Shown here: positions 1 through 10,871 of the stretch, piece by piece
Numbering within the stretch: the stretch's first letter is position 1
Layout: every line of letters starts with the position of its first letter
Assembly: GCF_014356525.2 (NCBI RefSeq)
Contig: NC_052506.1
Location: forward strand, 20,735,916-20,799,915
Direction: 5' to 3'
Length of the DNA: 64,000 nt
Origin: Nilaparvata lugens
Lineage: Eukaryota > Arthropoda > Insecta > Hemiptera > Delphacidae
Program-made: the position numbers and the translations under genes
The notes under the pieces: model-generated
The model's input: only the letters and a program-made list of their open reading frames with translations
Told to the model about the DNA's origin: nothing
Database searches by the model: none

Positions 1-119
1 AAATAATAGAAAAGACTTTGCAGTCACAATACACGTTTATAATAACTCCATCCTGACTGGAGCCAATACTGGCCTGACTCTAGTGTTATGGAGTGATATT
101 TCTCATTCATGTATTTGGT

Positions 120-1825
120 TTAATATTTTTGATAAATTAGTGGATGTTTGTGATGCGAGTGTGAGTTCAGTGTACGTCTGATTAGAATTATCGATTCTCT
201 CTCTTGGGTTAACAGCCGTAGGGCTGGTTGGCAGCAGCTCTCCATGCTTTTCTGTCTTCCTCTCATATTCCTTCCCTCAACCATTCCCTCCATTATCCTT
301 GTCAGTAGAGTGTCATGTCTGATGATGTGGCCAATCAGCTGTGCTCTTCTTTGCTTGATCCACTTCAAGAAGTTCCGGTTCTCTCCCACTCTTTCAAAAA
401 CCTGCTCATTTGTAATCATATCTCTCCAACTGATCTTCATCATTCTTCTGTAGCACCATGCCTCGAATGCAGCCAATCTTCTTTCCTCTCTCACCCCCAT
501 TGTCCACGCCTCACTTCCATATGTTGCAGTACTCCATACATACGTTTTCAACATGTTTTTTCTTACGTCGAGACTTATGTTTTTTGAGGTGAATAGATTT
601 TTCTTCTTATTGAAGGCAATCTTAGCCTGGGCAATTCTGCTGGCAATGTCCTTGCAGCTTCTTCCATCACTTGTGATTTTGCTACCCAGGTAATTGAACT
701 CCTTCACTTCATTTACTACCTCATTCCTTAGCTTTACTGCTGAGCTGTTCTCCCCTGTCCTGCAACATATTAGCACTTTGGTCTTTCGGATGTTTATTTT
801 CAATCTAAACTCTTCCTCCATTATTCTGTCCATTTCATTCAGTGTTTTCTGTAGTTCCTCTTCACTTTCTGCCATTACTGCTATATCATCCGCAAAACGA
901 AGCATATCTACCGTTTCCCCATGAATTTTCACTCCTGTACAAACTTTTTCTCTCACTCTGTCGATTGCCTTTTGAATATACACATTGAACAAGTATGGGG
1001 ATAGCGCGCATCCTTGTCGTACCCCTTTTTGAATGTGTGCAGATTCCTCTTCATTTCCACTCCTAATAACTCCAATTTCTTGTTTATAGATGTTGTAGAT
1101 CAGTCTTCGGTCTCTGTAGTCTATCCCAATTTGGCGAAGAATGTTGAATAGGATGTTCCAACTTACATTGTCAAATGCTTTTTCAATGTCAATAAAGGCT
1201 ATGCATGTGCGTTTCCCTATCTTCATCTGCTTCTCTATCACCTGTCTCAGCGCCAGAATTGCTTCTCTTGTCCCTACACCCTTTCTAAAGCCAACTGATC
1301 TTCAGACAATTGTTCATCAATTCGTTTTTCTATTCTCCTGAGGATAATTCTGGTAACTATTTTCGATGCATGACTCACTAAGCTCAGCGTACGGTACTCT
1401 TCACATGATCTTGCATTTGATTTCTTTGGTATAGGTACTATAATACACTTTACAAAATCGTCAGGTAACTCTCCAGTCATATATATACTATTTACAAGAT
1501 TATACAGTGCTCTCTTTAACATTCCACCAGACTTTTTCAAGAGCTCTCCTTGTATATCATCTATTCCTGGTGCCTTCCTTTCTTTTAGGTCTCGCAGTGC
1601 TTTTTCAAACTCTTCCATCAACATTGGTGCCCCCAATTCCTGTAGTTCTATCTCGTCTTCTCTTTCCAAGTGCAGATTCTCATTGTCCTCTCCACAGTAC
1701 AGCTGCTCCAGATATTCTTTCCAACAATTATCGATTGTTTGCACTTTAAAGTGAACATGCTGACATTTCCGCAATACATATTTCTCAACAATCTCAATAA
1801 TACTGGAGCTTCTCTTTTCTTCCAA
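120..1825 (-). mobile_element. Degenerate non-LTR retrotransposon (reverse transcriptase part)
   Basis: Two minus-strand reading frames (1825-1274, then 1241-120) together encode most of a LINE-type reverse transcriptase. The upstream piece carries the N-terminal palm region with APGIDDIQGELLKK and VPIPKK. The downstream piece has the first catalytic Asp in FIDIEKAFD, RQGCALSP at about residue 75, the catalytic FADD at 116-119, and a C-terminal part with YLGSKIT and a GHIIRHD-type motif. This style is common in insect proteins annotated endonuclease-reverse transcriptase, probably RTE-related; the clade is inferred. The two frames are out of register by one base near 1298. The endonuclease domain is missing upstream of 1825, so the copy is 5'-truncated and dead. 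Confidence 0.88.
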
Positions 1826-1849
1826 GACTGAAAGGTGCAGCGTCTTAGT

Positions 1850-2150
1850 TGTCTCGGCTATCCTGGCCTATTCCTTGTTACTAATATCAAGATTTATGAA
1901 TAAGCCTGAGTTTTAAAGCTGATGCTTTCATGATTATTTCAATGATGAATATGTAGGTTACACGCATGTATGGATTGATAAAATAATCTAGATCAAACAT
2001 TAAGAAAGGAAAGATTTTAGGATAGAAAAGTTTTGACTCTTTCAATTCTACTTTTTCAATTTAATTTCACTTTTAAGAAACTGAGTTGATTGATGAGATT
2101 TGGATGATGAAAACAGATATCTCAGTAAGAAACTTCAAGTAGTCCAGTCA
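1850..2150. other. AT-rich spacer, nothing recognised
   Basis: This stretch lies between the retrotransposon remnant and the inverted-repeat element. No exon, RNA gene or clear repeat boundary was seen. It is presumably ARMC8 intron, because ARMC8 continues off the left edge on the minus strand. Confidence 0.4.
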
Positions 2151-2159
2151 CTATATACA

Positions 2160-3055
2160 TTGGTGCTTGCAATTTATATTGTAGTTCTGGTTTTTAATAT
2201 ATTATTTGGATACACAAGAGAAGTCCAGAGCCAAATTCTTCATGCAAAATTTCCTTGTGCTATATACAGAGTGGCCCAGAAACCTACTATAAGAATATTG
2301 AATATAGAAATTGGCCATTTTTTGTGTATGGGAATATGGGCTCAAGTACACTCAACAATAAATTTTCCATTTTTTGACCGAATTTTTTATCCTTGAGGTG
2401 TCCTTAAGCGCGCCTCTCCACTAGGAAATACTGAAATGAAGTGCATCTAACGGGTGATTCTCATAGAACATAATCTCATTAACTTAAATATCATTGTGCA
2501 AAATATCACTGTGAGGACAATATAGATGGTGATGATGGTTGAAGCTGAAAATGAGGTGTTTTCACTACAAGGAGCATTGTTGTCAGGTGTACCTGGAAAT
2601 CTGTATGAGAGAGAGCGCTCTAGTCCTAGTCTCAGATTGTAGAGCACAAAATTGCCCCCAGACGGATTTTGAATTTGACATCTACATTGTAACAATCGAG
2701 ATATATTGTTGATCAAATACTAAATATCATCAAAATTGATTTTTTTTCTTAAAATTTCACTCATTTTTGAAAAATCATAACTCAGTACTCGTTGGAGATG
2801 GAGAGTTCCGAATGATCTCATTTCATTCAGAATTTTATAACCTTGAAAAAAGGCGAGAGCAAATTTTTCTGTCCGATCACTGGATTTGGCGGAAATAGCT
2901 GAAAACTGGAAAATGAACCGAAAATACGAGGTTTTTGGTCCATCCTGTATATGGCACAAGGAAATTTTGCATGAAGAATCTGGCTCTGGACTTCTCTCGT
3001 GTATCCAAATAATATATTAAAAATCAGAACTACAAAATAAATTGCAAGCACACCC
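2160..3055. mobile_element. Inverted-repeat element of about 0.9 kb
   Basis: The left arm (about 2160-2275) and right arm (about 2940-3055) are diverged reverse complements sharing blocks such as TTGGATACAC and GAAGTCCAGAGCCA. Both arms meet a motif of the type tatacaggatgga / tatacagagtggc. The interior has no intact transposase; short open frames here follow the repeat. A segment at about 2380-2470 (ending in acgggtgattctca) recurs inverted at about 11980-12055, so parts of it are dispersed. It is a non-autonomous element of unassigned superfamily. Confidence 0.6.
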
Positions 3056-3059
3056 CCTT

Positions 3060-3621
3060 TTTATGTCTATATTGACTGTACCATAGCTCAATTTAAAATT
3101 CTCAATAATTTGATTACTTATTCATACTTTTCCTACAAACATAAATCAAAATCAAAATTCCTAAGGAAAATGTGAGCAAAAGCTACAAATGTTAAAGTAA
3201 AAGACAAATTGAACGAGAATATGGATTTTCAAAGTTTGGTTAACATAGAATTAATTGTACGAGATGAATGGTATTTGCTTCAATTTTTGCACAGACTAGT
3301 ATTTTTAGCCTTTACTGTATTCAACATTCATGAAAGTACAAATTCCGAAATGAAGACTTGTAACTGTGATAAGAACGTAAATTGGTTATAAAAATCAAAA
3401 CAATAGAAAAAAGTATTACAGAAAACAAATATTTTTTAAATAAGTTGAATCAAAACTTTGGCTTCATTTAGGAACAGTGATGATGAGTTTTACACGTAGC
3501 GCCTTGCATATCATATTACCGTATATATTTAGCATCAACCAAAATCGATCAATTTACCGATAAACTCAAAGTGGATTATTCAAATAGGATGATAGTTTAT
3601 ACAGAAAAATTGTAAACTCAC
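3060..3621. other. ARMC8 intron sequence, no feature seen
   Basis: AT-rich sequence between the inverted-repeat element and the donor of the ARMC8 exon. The short open frame at 3209-3391 on the plus strand has no recognisable motif and is not called. Confidence 0.4.
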
Positions 3622-3836
3622 TAGTGAGAAGAACGGGGACAATTCCAACATCGATGAGCTGCTTTATGTGAGAGACTGTTCCTTTGGCTAAAGATCCGAG
3701 GGTGATTGCTGCTTCACTGCGTAGATCGGGAGGCAGTTTGACGTCTGCGAGAATCTGCATCAGACGTGTCACAATTCCTTGTGCGATTACATTTCCTTTT
3801 TGCCGATTGCTTCCAATAACAGAGTTCTTCAAGCAA
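3622..3836 (-). CDS. ARMC8: ARMC8-like exon with armadillo repeats (third recognised exon)
   Basis: This exon encodes LKNSVIGSNRQKGNVI, then LPPDLRSEAAITLGSLAKGT and ending IVPVLLT. That matches the N-terminal armadillo repeats of ARMC8, where KNAVIGNNKQK and VLGSLAMGT occupy the same places. ARMC8 is the animal counterpart of yeast Gid5, a subunit of the GID/CTLH E3 ubiquitin ligase thought to hold the substrate receptor. The acceptor (tttgcag) is at 3838-3837 and the donor GTGAGT starts at 3621. The exon is 215 bp, enters with one base finishing an Ile codon and leaves with one base. Later exons must lie beyond position 1, so the gene is incomplete here. Confidence 0.85.
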
Positions 3837-3879
3837 CTGCAAACATACATCAATAGTAAAATAAACCTCATCAAATAGG

Positions 3880-4390
3880 GTGATGATTGGGGAATCAATA
3901 CGAACAAGTTGTCGGCCCTACTTCAGAGATCTTGAAATTCTTCTATTCCCAAGTACATGTATTTTTGAAACAATCTGCTTCATCAGAAAACATATTCACG
4001 AATTTAACACAGGTGAAGCATTTTATGAATACTCGACTAGATACAGAAATAACTTGAGAGAGGATGCGCACCGGAGTAGCATGTATGAACGAGGTGTGCG
4101 GAGCTCAGGTATTCGAATGTACAACCTGCTGCCATCCCACTTAAAATAATTATCAGGGTGGAAATTCAGAATTCAATTGAGAAGGGAGTTGCTGTCAATT
4201 ATTACTGCATATTCAGTGGAGGACTTTACAATGAAAATTACAAACCTCAAGTTGGAGGTTTAAGAGGATAGCACACATTTTCTTGTGGTATAAACTGGAC
4301 AAATCTGGACAAATCCATATACCCCTTAGTGAGGTCAGTGGACGAAATGAAATAAATATCAAGAGAAATCAATCAATAATCTATTTATCA
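3880..4390 (+). mobile_element. Non-LTR retrotransposon 3' fragment in ARMC8 intron
   Basis: The frame 3880-4149 reads SCRPYFRDLEILLFPS, then CFIRKH and later SSGIRMYNLLPSHLK. This is the C-terminal region seen after the reverse transcriptase domain in jockey/CR1-like elements (a short Cys-Arg-x-Leu-Phe block, then a later R-x-Y-N-x-L-P block). It has no catalytic domain and is a heavily 5'-truncated copy. It lies antisense to ARMC8 in the intron between 3837 and 4930. The 3' end is approximate. Confidence 0.65.
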
Positions 4391-4610
4391 ATACAGCTAT
4401 TGAATCTATTACAATAGATATCATAATCTGAAAGAGGAAAACTAAGCTTAGCTTGTACTATTCCTCTCCCAATATCCAATTTCTTCTCTTCAAGGTGATG
4501 CCCACATGAACTCTAGGCTTGTGCGTAGGCAATGATAATAATGAGAGATGAATTGACCTACAGTTTTAGGTGGGCTAAGAACCACTGGGAAGCGATTTTA
4601 CAACTCATGA
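4375..4610. repeat. Dispersed repeat, family R
   Basis: The stretch atagatatcataatctgaa with the following gaaaactaagcttagcttgtac recurs at about 27320-27370. The stretch with acatgaactctaggcttgtgcg and ggcaatgat recurs, diverged, at about 39790-39840. It therefore belongs to an interspersed family, possibly the 3' tail of the retrotransposon fragment just before it. The boundaries are estimates. Confidence 0.5.
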
Positions 4611-4930
4611 ATCATATTCAGAGGAGTTGGCTCAAGCGGTCACCCTTCCAACGGGAGTAACAGGCGCATGATTCTTAACATATTCAGCGTTCGGCGGCTC
4701 AACTGAAAACTCAATTTTACTTGGGTAATACCTTACGGATTGCTATGACAATAATTGTAATAATTTATTTACATACATAGTAATCGTAGTTACGTAGTTT
4801 GAGTTTGATCGCCCGTCAACTAGCGTACGGTATAATGATTTTTATTGTAGAATAAAGCTTACCCGTGATATACGCTTACTAGTAAAGGTAGGAAATCAAG
4901 GTTAGTTTATAAAATGTCATCATAACTTAC

Positions 4931-5004
4931 ATGATAGCTTGGTGGCATTTCTGAGTGTCGTTGGAGTAGAGTTCATCAATGTATGAGCGACAGCTTTCAA
5001 CCGT
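4931..5004 (-). CDS. ARMC8: ARMC8-like exon (second recognised exon)
   Basis: This exon encodes TVESCRSYIDELYSNDTQKC followed by HQAI, matching the ARMC8 stretch that contains HYVDRLFDPDPQK just before the first armadillo repeat. Its acceptor is ttttag at 5006-5005 and its donor GTAAGT starts at 4930. The length of 74 bp starts in phase 0 and ends after two codon bases, which join the single base opening the 3836-3622 exon to make Ile. The in-phase join across two introns is strong evidence that the exons belong together. Confidence 0.82.
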
Positions 5005-5540
5005 CTAAAAATAAAAATTCAGTGAGCAGATTCGTAAACACAGAAAAATAAATATTAAAAGTCTAATTTAATTTTATAAATAAGAGAGAATGAACTAATT
5101 TGAAACTTTTGTACGGTAGTTTTGTGAAACCTGGATAATCTAACTTAGGTAAGTTACCTGTTGACATTGACCATTCAAGAGAAAGAATTATACTGTAACA
5201 TGAATAAACTTATTGGCGGTAAGAATCAAATAGGATAAATAACAGATGAGGCAGATTGATGATAGGATTTGATAAAATGACAGCCTTTTGGCTTGATAAT
5301 GAAAACTACGTAAATGTTTTCAAAATAGTGGCTTTAGATAATTTATCATAAAAAACATTATTCAATTAGCATATATCATTGATTTGGATTATAATAATGC
5401 TAAGAACTATTATTTTATACCACAAAAATTGGGACAGGCTGCCGGCAAACGCTAACCTTGACATCCAAAAATATTTATGGTTACGATTCCTAGAAGCACT
5501 GACAGTAATAAAAGTAATTAAAAATTGCTGAAAAACTTAC

Positions 5541-5588
5541 CATGAAAGGTTGAATGACGGAAACCATTTCAATACGGTTGTGGAAGCC
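5541..5588 (-). CDS. ARMC8: ARMC8-like first recognised coding exon, likely start region
   Basis: The minus strand reads MVSVIQPFM from an ATG at 5567-5565 up to donor GTAAGT starting at 5540, and joins in phase 0 to TVESC of the next exon. The spacing from this Met to the YID block is close to that from the second Met (MSVLSEV) of vertebrate ARMC8. An acceptor-like tttag at 5590-5589 and an open frame upstream (FHNRIE before the Met) mean translation could also start in an earlier exon. A GTGAGT donor-like site at 5980-5975 could end a 5' exon, but this is unproven. Start confidence is moderate. Confidence 0.65.
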
Positions 5589-5599
5589 CTAAATCACGT

Positions 5600-6390
5600 A
5601 AACAAAGCTAAAAGCTGATAAATATTTTCGACAGTCATTTATCCATCACCTACCAACCTACGTAGTTTGGATTGGAACGTAGGAGGAGAAACAGAGAGGT
5701 ACAAGATGAAGCGCATTCCCAGATCCATATGTCTCGAAACAAGTTCTCATCTGCTTCTTCAACAATAGGACTACCAACTTAAAAACATTCATTCGTATTG
5801 ATAAACCTAAAATCTGGATAAATAGGAAATTATGATGATATTGATTTATAAATATGGAAAGAAAAATATATTTATGATTATTTGGTACGTTATCGATTCT
5901 CAACCTGCTACGTGTCAAACAGAAACAGAACGTGTTTTCATAGTCGACTTTGCAGCATGCTCACTCGCCGCAGCACTCACCCAGAGAGGGAGAATTCAAA
6001 ATTCAGAGATTAGAGGTCAAAGGTTTTTGCTTGAACTTTGATATAATTCATCCAGTTCCGTGATAATCTTTCTATCTGATGAAAATTAATTTTTTACAAT
6101 AAAAAAAAATATAATTTATCCAGCATTATTTAGTTCATTAATTTGTTTATTTTTAATCACCTATTAAATTAGTTTTTTTTCGAATGTGAGAATATTGATA
6201 CTAATGGGCACGCATATAATAATACCATGACTGCAAACCAAAATATTGAAACCAAAGACCTTAAAGCTATGATTAGACCAAAGTTATTAACAAAATGTTA
6301 ATAACTCAATCCTTATAGATTATATTAGATTGAACATAACTTATCACACAAATGATGAAAATGTGTGTTTATCAACTTCCGATCAATCTA
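5600..6390. other. ARMC8 5' flank, possible promoter region
   Basis: No further coding exon is certain here. A less AT-rich patch at about 5935-6000 contains a minus-strand CTCTGG|GTGAGTGC donor-like site at 5981/5980, so it could be the non-coding first exon of ARMC8. No TATA box was relied on. The open frame at 5918-5658 shows no known motif. Confidence 0.3.
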
Positions 6391-6394
6391 ATAG

Positions 6395-6732
6395 AAACTA
6401 TAGACCTTATACAAATACAGTAATAGACTGGCTTCTCCACACATCATTCTGTGTAATCACTTGTCAGCTGATTTATGATGAATAATAATAAATAATTATA
6501 TAGTCTGATTTTTACTCTAATATTGGCGTATGGAGGAGGCTCCTTTTATATTATTCTTGAAATGCAAAATTTCCAAAAACCTTGTATATACGTCGACGCG
6601 CAATTAAAAAAGGAACATACCTGTCAAATTTCATGAAAATCTATTACCGCGTTTCGCCGTAAATGCGCAACATTAAGAGAAATGCCAAACCGTCGACTTG
6701 AATCTTAGACCTCACTTCGCTCGGTCAATTAA
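6395..6732. repeat. Dispersed non-autonomous element, family G, copy 1 (partial)
   Basis: This copy shares with 36797-37228 and 42745-43309 the blocks aactatagacctta, cttgtatatacgtcgacgcg, tttcgccgtaaatgcgcaac and the terminal ttcgctcggtcaatt. The element is AT-rich, has no coding frame, and ends in a fixed sequence (gaccgagcgaagtgaggtct on the minus strand). This copy lacks the agtagttctgtgaa start seen in the other two. The superfamily is unknown. Confidence 0.7.
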
Positions 6733-6974
6733 AAAAATAACCGTCTGCAAGTCAATGATGAAGGAACCTTGGCAAAAACAATATTCCTTCTAATTGCAAA
6801 AATTATTACCTCGTCAAGATTAATATAATTGTTACCGTACCCCTAGAGAAAAATGGCAAAAGATACAAGAGTAATAATGAGCCGTATCATTTTTCAAGTA
6901 TAAAGTGTAAGAGCCAAATATAAACCTATCTAGTCTAAATTAAGCGCGAACGTAAAGACGAATATATCAATAAT

Positions 6975-7040
6975 TTAAATTCCGAGTGACTTGTCTGGCT
7001 CATGACTGGTGTCAGGTTCACCAAGCCAGCGTCTGAACCA
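6975..7040 (-). repeat. SINE fragment (family C tail)
   Basis: The block cgagtgacttgtctggctca followed by tgactggtgtcagg is the reverse complement, with few changes, of about 18100-18142 at the end of the family C SINE. Only the tail is present. Confidence 0.5.
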
Positions 7041-7059
7041 CTTGACTTCGGCCACTCCA

Positions 7060-8715
7060 ATATAATATATCTATTGAGAAATATGATCCAAAGTCTACAT
7101 TCACTAGCTTGAATTTCTGATTAGAAAACAGTCAGCATAATATCCTTCAAGACCTACGCATAATGCAACAGAAAGACGTATGCAGACAGTAGGAAGAAAA
7201 ATAAAACCTCTGCACGCAGGCGTAAGCAGATCTAGGACTAACTTACAGAAATCTGTGTGCGTTGCAGCATTCAATAAACTGGGCAGGGATTTTCACAACG
7301 TTTTATCTGCAGACAGTTGGGGAATGTATGCAGATAGTGAGGAATGGTTTGAATGAATTAAAACATCACTATTTTATCAAGAATAGAATTTCATTCCAAG
7401 CAGCCACAGTAGCAAAATATTACAAATTCAATGAGAGCTTAGAATCCATTTTTTGTAAAGAGTAATGATAACATTGTTCTTTTAAAATTGGAAAAAAACA
7501 TCGAGATTGAAAATATTATACAATCAATTATTACTTTGTTGAGAAACTTTTTATTTTTTGACAAAGTTTGTAATGAATGATTCACTTGAAAAGTATTCAG
7601 TATCAACAGAAATCACAGTTACTAATGCTAAGAATACGAATACAGATTAAGTTTTATAAAAAATTCCAGTTTTCTATTCAAATAAATCATGTGTCAAATG
7701 CATGATGAAATTTTTTCATAAATCATAATAGGATACAGATTAAGACAAATTACTAGCAATTATCGTGAAGTGCAGAATAATAACGCTTAAATAATAAAAG
7801 TATTGAATTACAAATCATAAATATGAAACACATCAATGATTGTTTGTTACCTAGTAACTCTCAGGTATTTGGTAGATACCATTCAGCTAGTGATTCATCA
7901 AAAGTCTATTTTAAAATGCTGTACACATTGGAATAATGAATAGCCAAATGAAGCATATACAAAAACGTTGTTATTCACTCTCAAGACATCGTCAATAATC
8001 AATATTACAAAGACAAACTATATTTCGGTATATGAATAAATAAAATTTCTGAAATACTTAAAATTATTATCACTTAAATCATAAGTAGATGCACAATTTA
8101 TTCTTTGAGAATATCATTTCTAAATAAGAATAATATCACAATTTCGTCAAATAGTGTTTTATTGAGAAGTTTTATGAGAGATAATATGCTACTAACTATG
8201 GCTTCAATATCAGATTTAAAAAGCATACGGTTATTAACATATCAAATATATTATTTTCAAGTTATTCATGCCATTTTACAGTTATTATTTTACTCTAGGC
8301 ACCAGGCATTTGACAATATCAATTAAAACAGGAAGATTTTCAATAACTTATGTGATTATTGAAATAAAAATGATCCTTAAACATTAGGCATTTATTAAGG
8401 AATTATAAATAATAACAATAAGTAAAACTAATTCACATTTAGTAACTAAAGTAGGACAACACATTAGTTTGTAACACTGCTAGGAAATCATATTTTTCAT
8501 CACAAGAAAATAATTTTAGGGTGGAAACATTGATAGGTAATAGGTAATGTATTGATGAAGTAAGAACAAGATAATTTGTTGTATATAAAGCCATGGTTTT
8601 TTGAGCTCATGTCATCATCTTCAGTTGAGCTCAAGTAGAAAACATAACACTATTATTGATACTTCATCTTGGAAAATTTTGACAATATCTCTGAATAAAG
8701 ATTTCAACTTATTAA
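7060..8715. other. AT-rich intergenic DNA, no gene seen
   Basis: It contains only short open frames (7262-7465 and 8105-8326 on the plus strand) with no domain, splice-site or conservation support. It lies between ARMC8 and the bestrophin 3' end. Confidence 0.45.
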
Positions 8716-8718
8716 CAA

Positions 8719-8891
8719 TCTTTTTTGATGTATTTTACAGGACGTGCAGTTAATTATTGAAAGTCAATTGACAGTTTCAACTGTTGAAAATGAAAGCTTG
8801 CCGTTCAAAAGTACTCCAGTAAGTAAGTAAACAAATTTGCTTATTCACTCAAAATAATTTACTGCACGTTGCGTGAAATACATCAAAAAAG
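8719..8891. mobile_element. Foldback MITE
   Basis: The left end (ttttttgatgtattttacag, then gacgtgcagttaattatt) is the imperfect reverse complement of the right end (aataatttactgcacgttgc, then gtgaaatacatcaaaaaa). The arms are about 40 bp and the total about 170 bp, with no coding capacity. Confidence 0.65.
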
Positions 8892-9557
8892 AATGTTAAT
8901 ACATCGCAGCTCGAAATGGATGAAGAAGCCACCATCTTCAATCTATTGAATTTGAAATTGAATTGAAATATTACCTATTCACACCTAAAATCCATTGTAA
9001 ATAAAACAAACCTCGCTAAACATATCTACCAACATCAGAATTGAATTTACATGCTGTAAAAATGATAACTTATATTCTTGTTTCACTGATGAACTGTAAG
9101 AGAAAAGACAGAAATGCATATGTGGCTTATCCAAGAAAAATAAATAAATATAAACTAGCCATTGAAATTGTAGGTTGTATAGTATTATTTTGTAATAGGC
9201 CTAATATATTAATATAATAGCCACCTTCAATTGATAAAAGTCTACTTAGGAATAGAATCTAACGCTAACATTAAACTAATAGCACTTTCTTAAAATCTAA
9301 AAATGGAAGGGTAAATACTGGATAAACTTATACTTTTTACAATAATTAATATACAATATGGTGATTCAGATCAGTTGGCGGGAGTCACCACTTGAAAAAG
9401 AGACAAAACTTTTTTGGATTATGGATAAAGCTTGAAGTTGATCATCAACCTGCGCGTTCTGTTCGTACCCTTAAATCCATTTTATAAGACATCTTTGATA
9501 AAATATATTTTATAGAGTAATAGGCCAAATTAATAATATTTGATAGTCTTATAAGGG

Positions 9558-9674
9558 TTTTATTAATGAAGCTTCAAGCTTCAATCACTTGAAGTTGTTG
9601 AAAGACCTTAGTGGAAAATAATTTATAAAATAATATTATTTGATCTTTTTTAATTCATATTTGTGGTTTTTATT
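9558..9674 (-). promoter_or_regulatory. Candidate polyadenylation signals of bestrophin
   Basis: On the minus strand AATAAA occurs at 9674-9669 and again at 9563-9558, about 470 and 580 bases after the bestrophin stop codon. They are the nearest canonical hexamers I found in that direction. AATAAA is frequent by chance in such AT-rich DNA, so this is tentative. Confidence 0.3.
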
Positions 9675-9771
9675 GGCAGAGAGATCCTCGTTGCTGCCTC
9701 GCCATAATACTCAATTTTAATCATTATAAACACTTGAGTTTATAGGTTACATTATTTGATCTGATCATCAA

Positions 9772-10043
9772 AAGGTGAGTTTTCGTTTGCGCATATTCGC
9801 GTTCGGCTGCGTATGCGATTAATCAAAATAACAACAGTCTAAATCAATGAATGGAATTTGTATAATATTCATCCAGTTGATATAGTATTCAGTATTAAAG
9901 TGACTGTAATATTAAATGGAACGAGGTACGATATCAACTGAGTGAATATGATACAAAAATAGTTTCGATTGTTTTGAAAGCTGCTATTTTGACTAATCGC
10001 ATACGCAGCCGAACGCGGATACACACAAACTAAAACCCACCTT
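9772..10043. mobile_element. Foldback MITE next to the bestrophin stop codon
   Basis: The left arm starts aaggtgagttttcg and includes gttcggctgcgtatgcgatt. The right arm carries the reverse complement aatcgcatacgcagccgaac and ends aaacccacctt. The arms are about 65 bp around a centre of about 140 bp. It starts about 100 bases after the bestrophin stop, so it is in the 3' untranslated region if the poly(A) site is near 9670. Confidence 0.7.
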
Positions 10044-10145
10044 AATATGGGCATTCGACTTAAATTAGAGCTAATACAACACTTATTCACAAGCATCCTT
10101 CAGACACAGGATTTTTAAAACTTCGAATAAAATTAGATACAACTA

Positions 10146-10846
10146 TCACGAGCAAAGGCTATCGTTGACTTTGCTTTTCGGTATGAGTCCAGTTCTGGAG
10201 TCAGCTGTTAGGTCGAGCAGAGACTCACTCTCAGGAGGAGACGATCCAGCTTCGGCTTGTTGAGCGCTGATGGAGCGAGCATACCTGATATCCATGCGCT
10301 CACGGCGGCGCGACTGTCTCAACTTGGAAAACTCGTCCTCAGAGGTGTCCGTACTCGATCCAATACTGACTGCATCAGCATTGGGCCCGATACTGCCCGA
10401 CCCGAGGCCCGAGCTGTTGTCGAATCCTGGTGCAGATTTGACTGACAGCACCTCGGTGTAGGTGACTGTGGAGGGGGCGGGCGAGACTGGGGCGGTGAGG
10501 GGAGGAGGGGCGGAGCTGGAGAGGTGCGTGACGGACGGCCTGCCCGGCGGCACCGGGACGGGTGCGGACGACGGGGGGTGACCCGGGGTCAACTGGGTCA
10601 TCCCGATCTGGTTGTTACTAACAGGAAACAGATTGTTGTCGGTTTGTGGAAAGATGGAGCGCACATTGGGTCTCTGCTCGGGTTGCCCCCGCATGGAGGT
10701 GATCGTCTGCTGCTCGTCCACCTCCTCGATGACCTGGTCTGTGATGCGGATGCTCCCCCCGCCCTGCAACCCCTGGAACCGACCCTGCAGGCTGTCCGTG
10801 CTGTGACTCACCGGCAGTTTGCCCCCCGACGTTACTGGTTGTCCTC
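10146..10846 (-). CDS. Best1: Bestrophin exon 10 (C-terminal tail, stop)
   Basis: This terminal exon encodes residues 480-712 and the stop TGA at 10148-10146. Its acceptor (tgttgcag) is at 10848-10847, and two entering bases complete a Gly codon with exon 9. The product is low in hydrophobics and rich in Pro, Ser, Gly and Gln, with a proline run (SSAPPPLTAPVSPAPS), an acidic patch SSTDTSEDEFSKL, then a basic patch RQSRRRERMDIRYARS. This is a variable cytoplasmic tail with no domain. Its coding DNA is much more GC-rich than the surroundings. Confidence 0.9.
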
Positions 10847-10871
10847 CTGCAACACAACACATTTCACCCAA

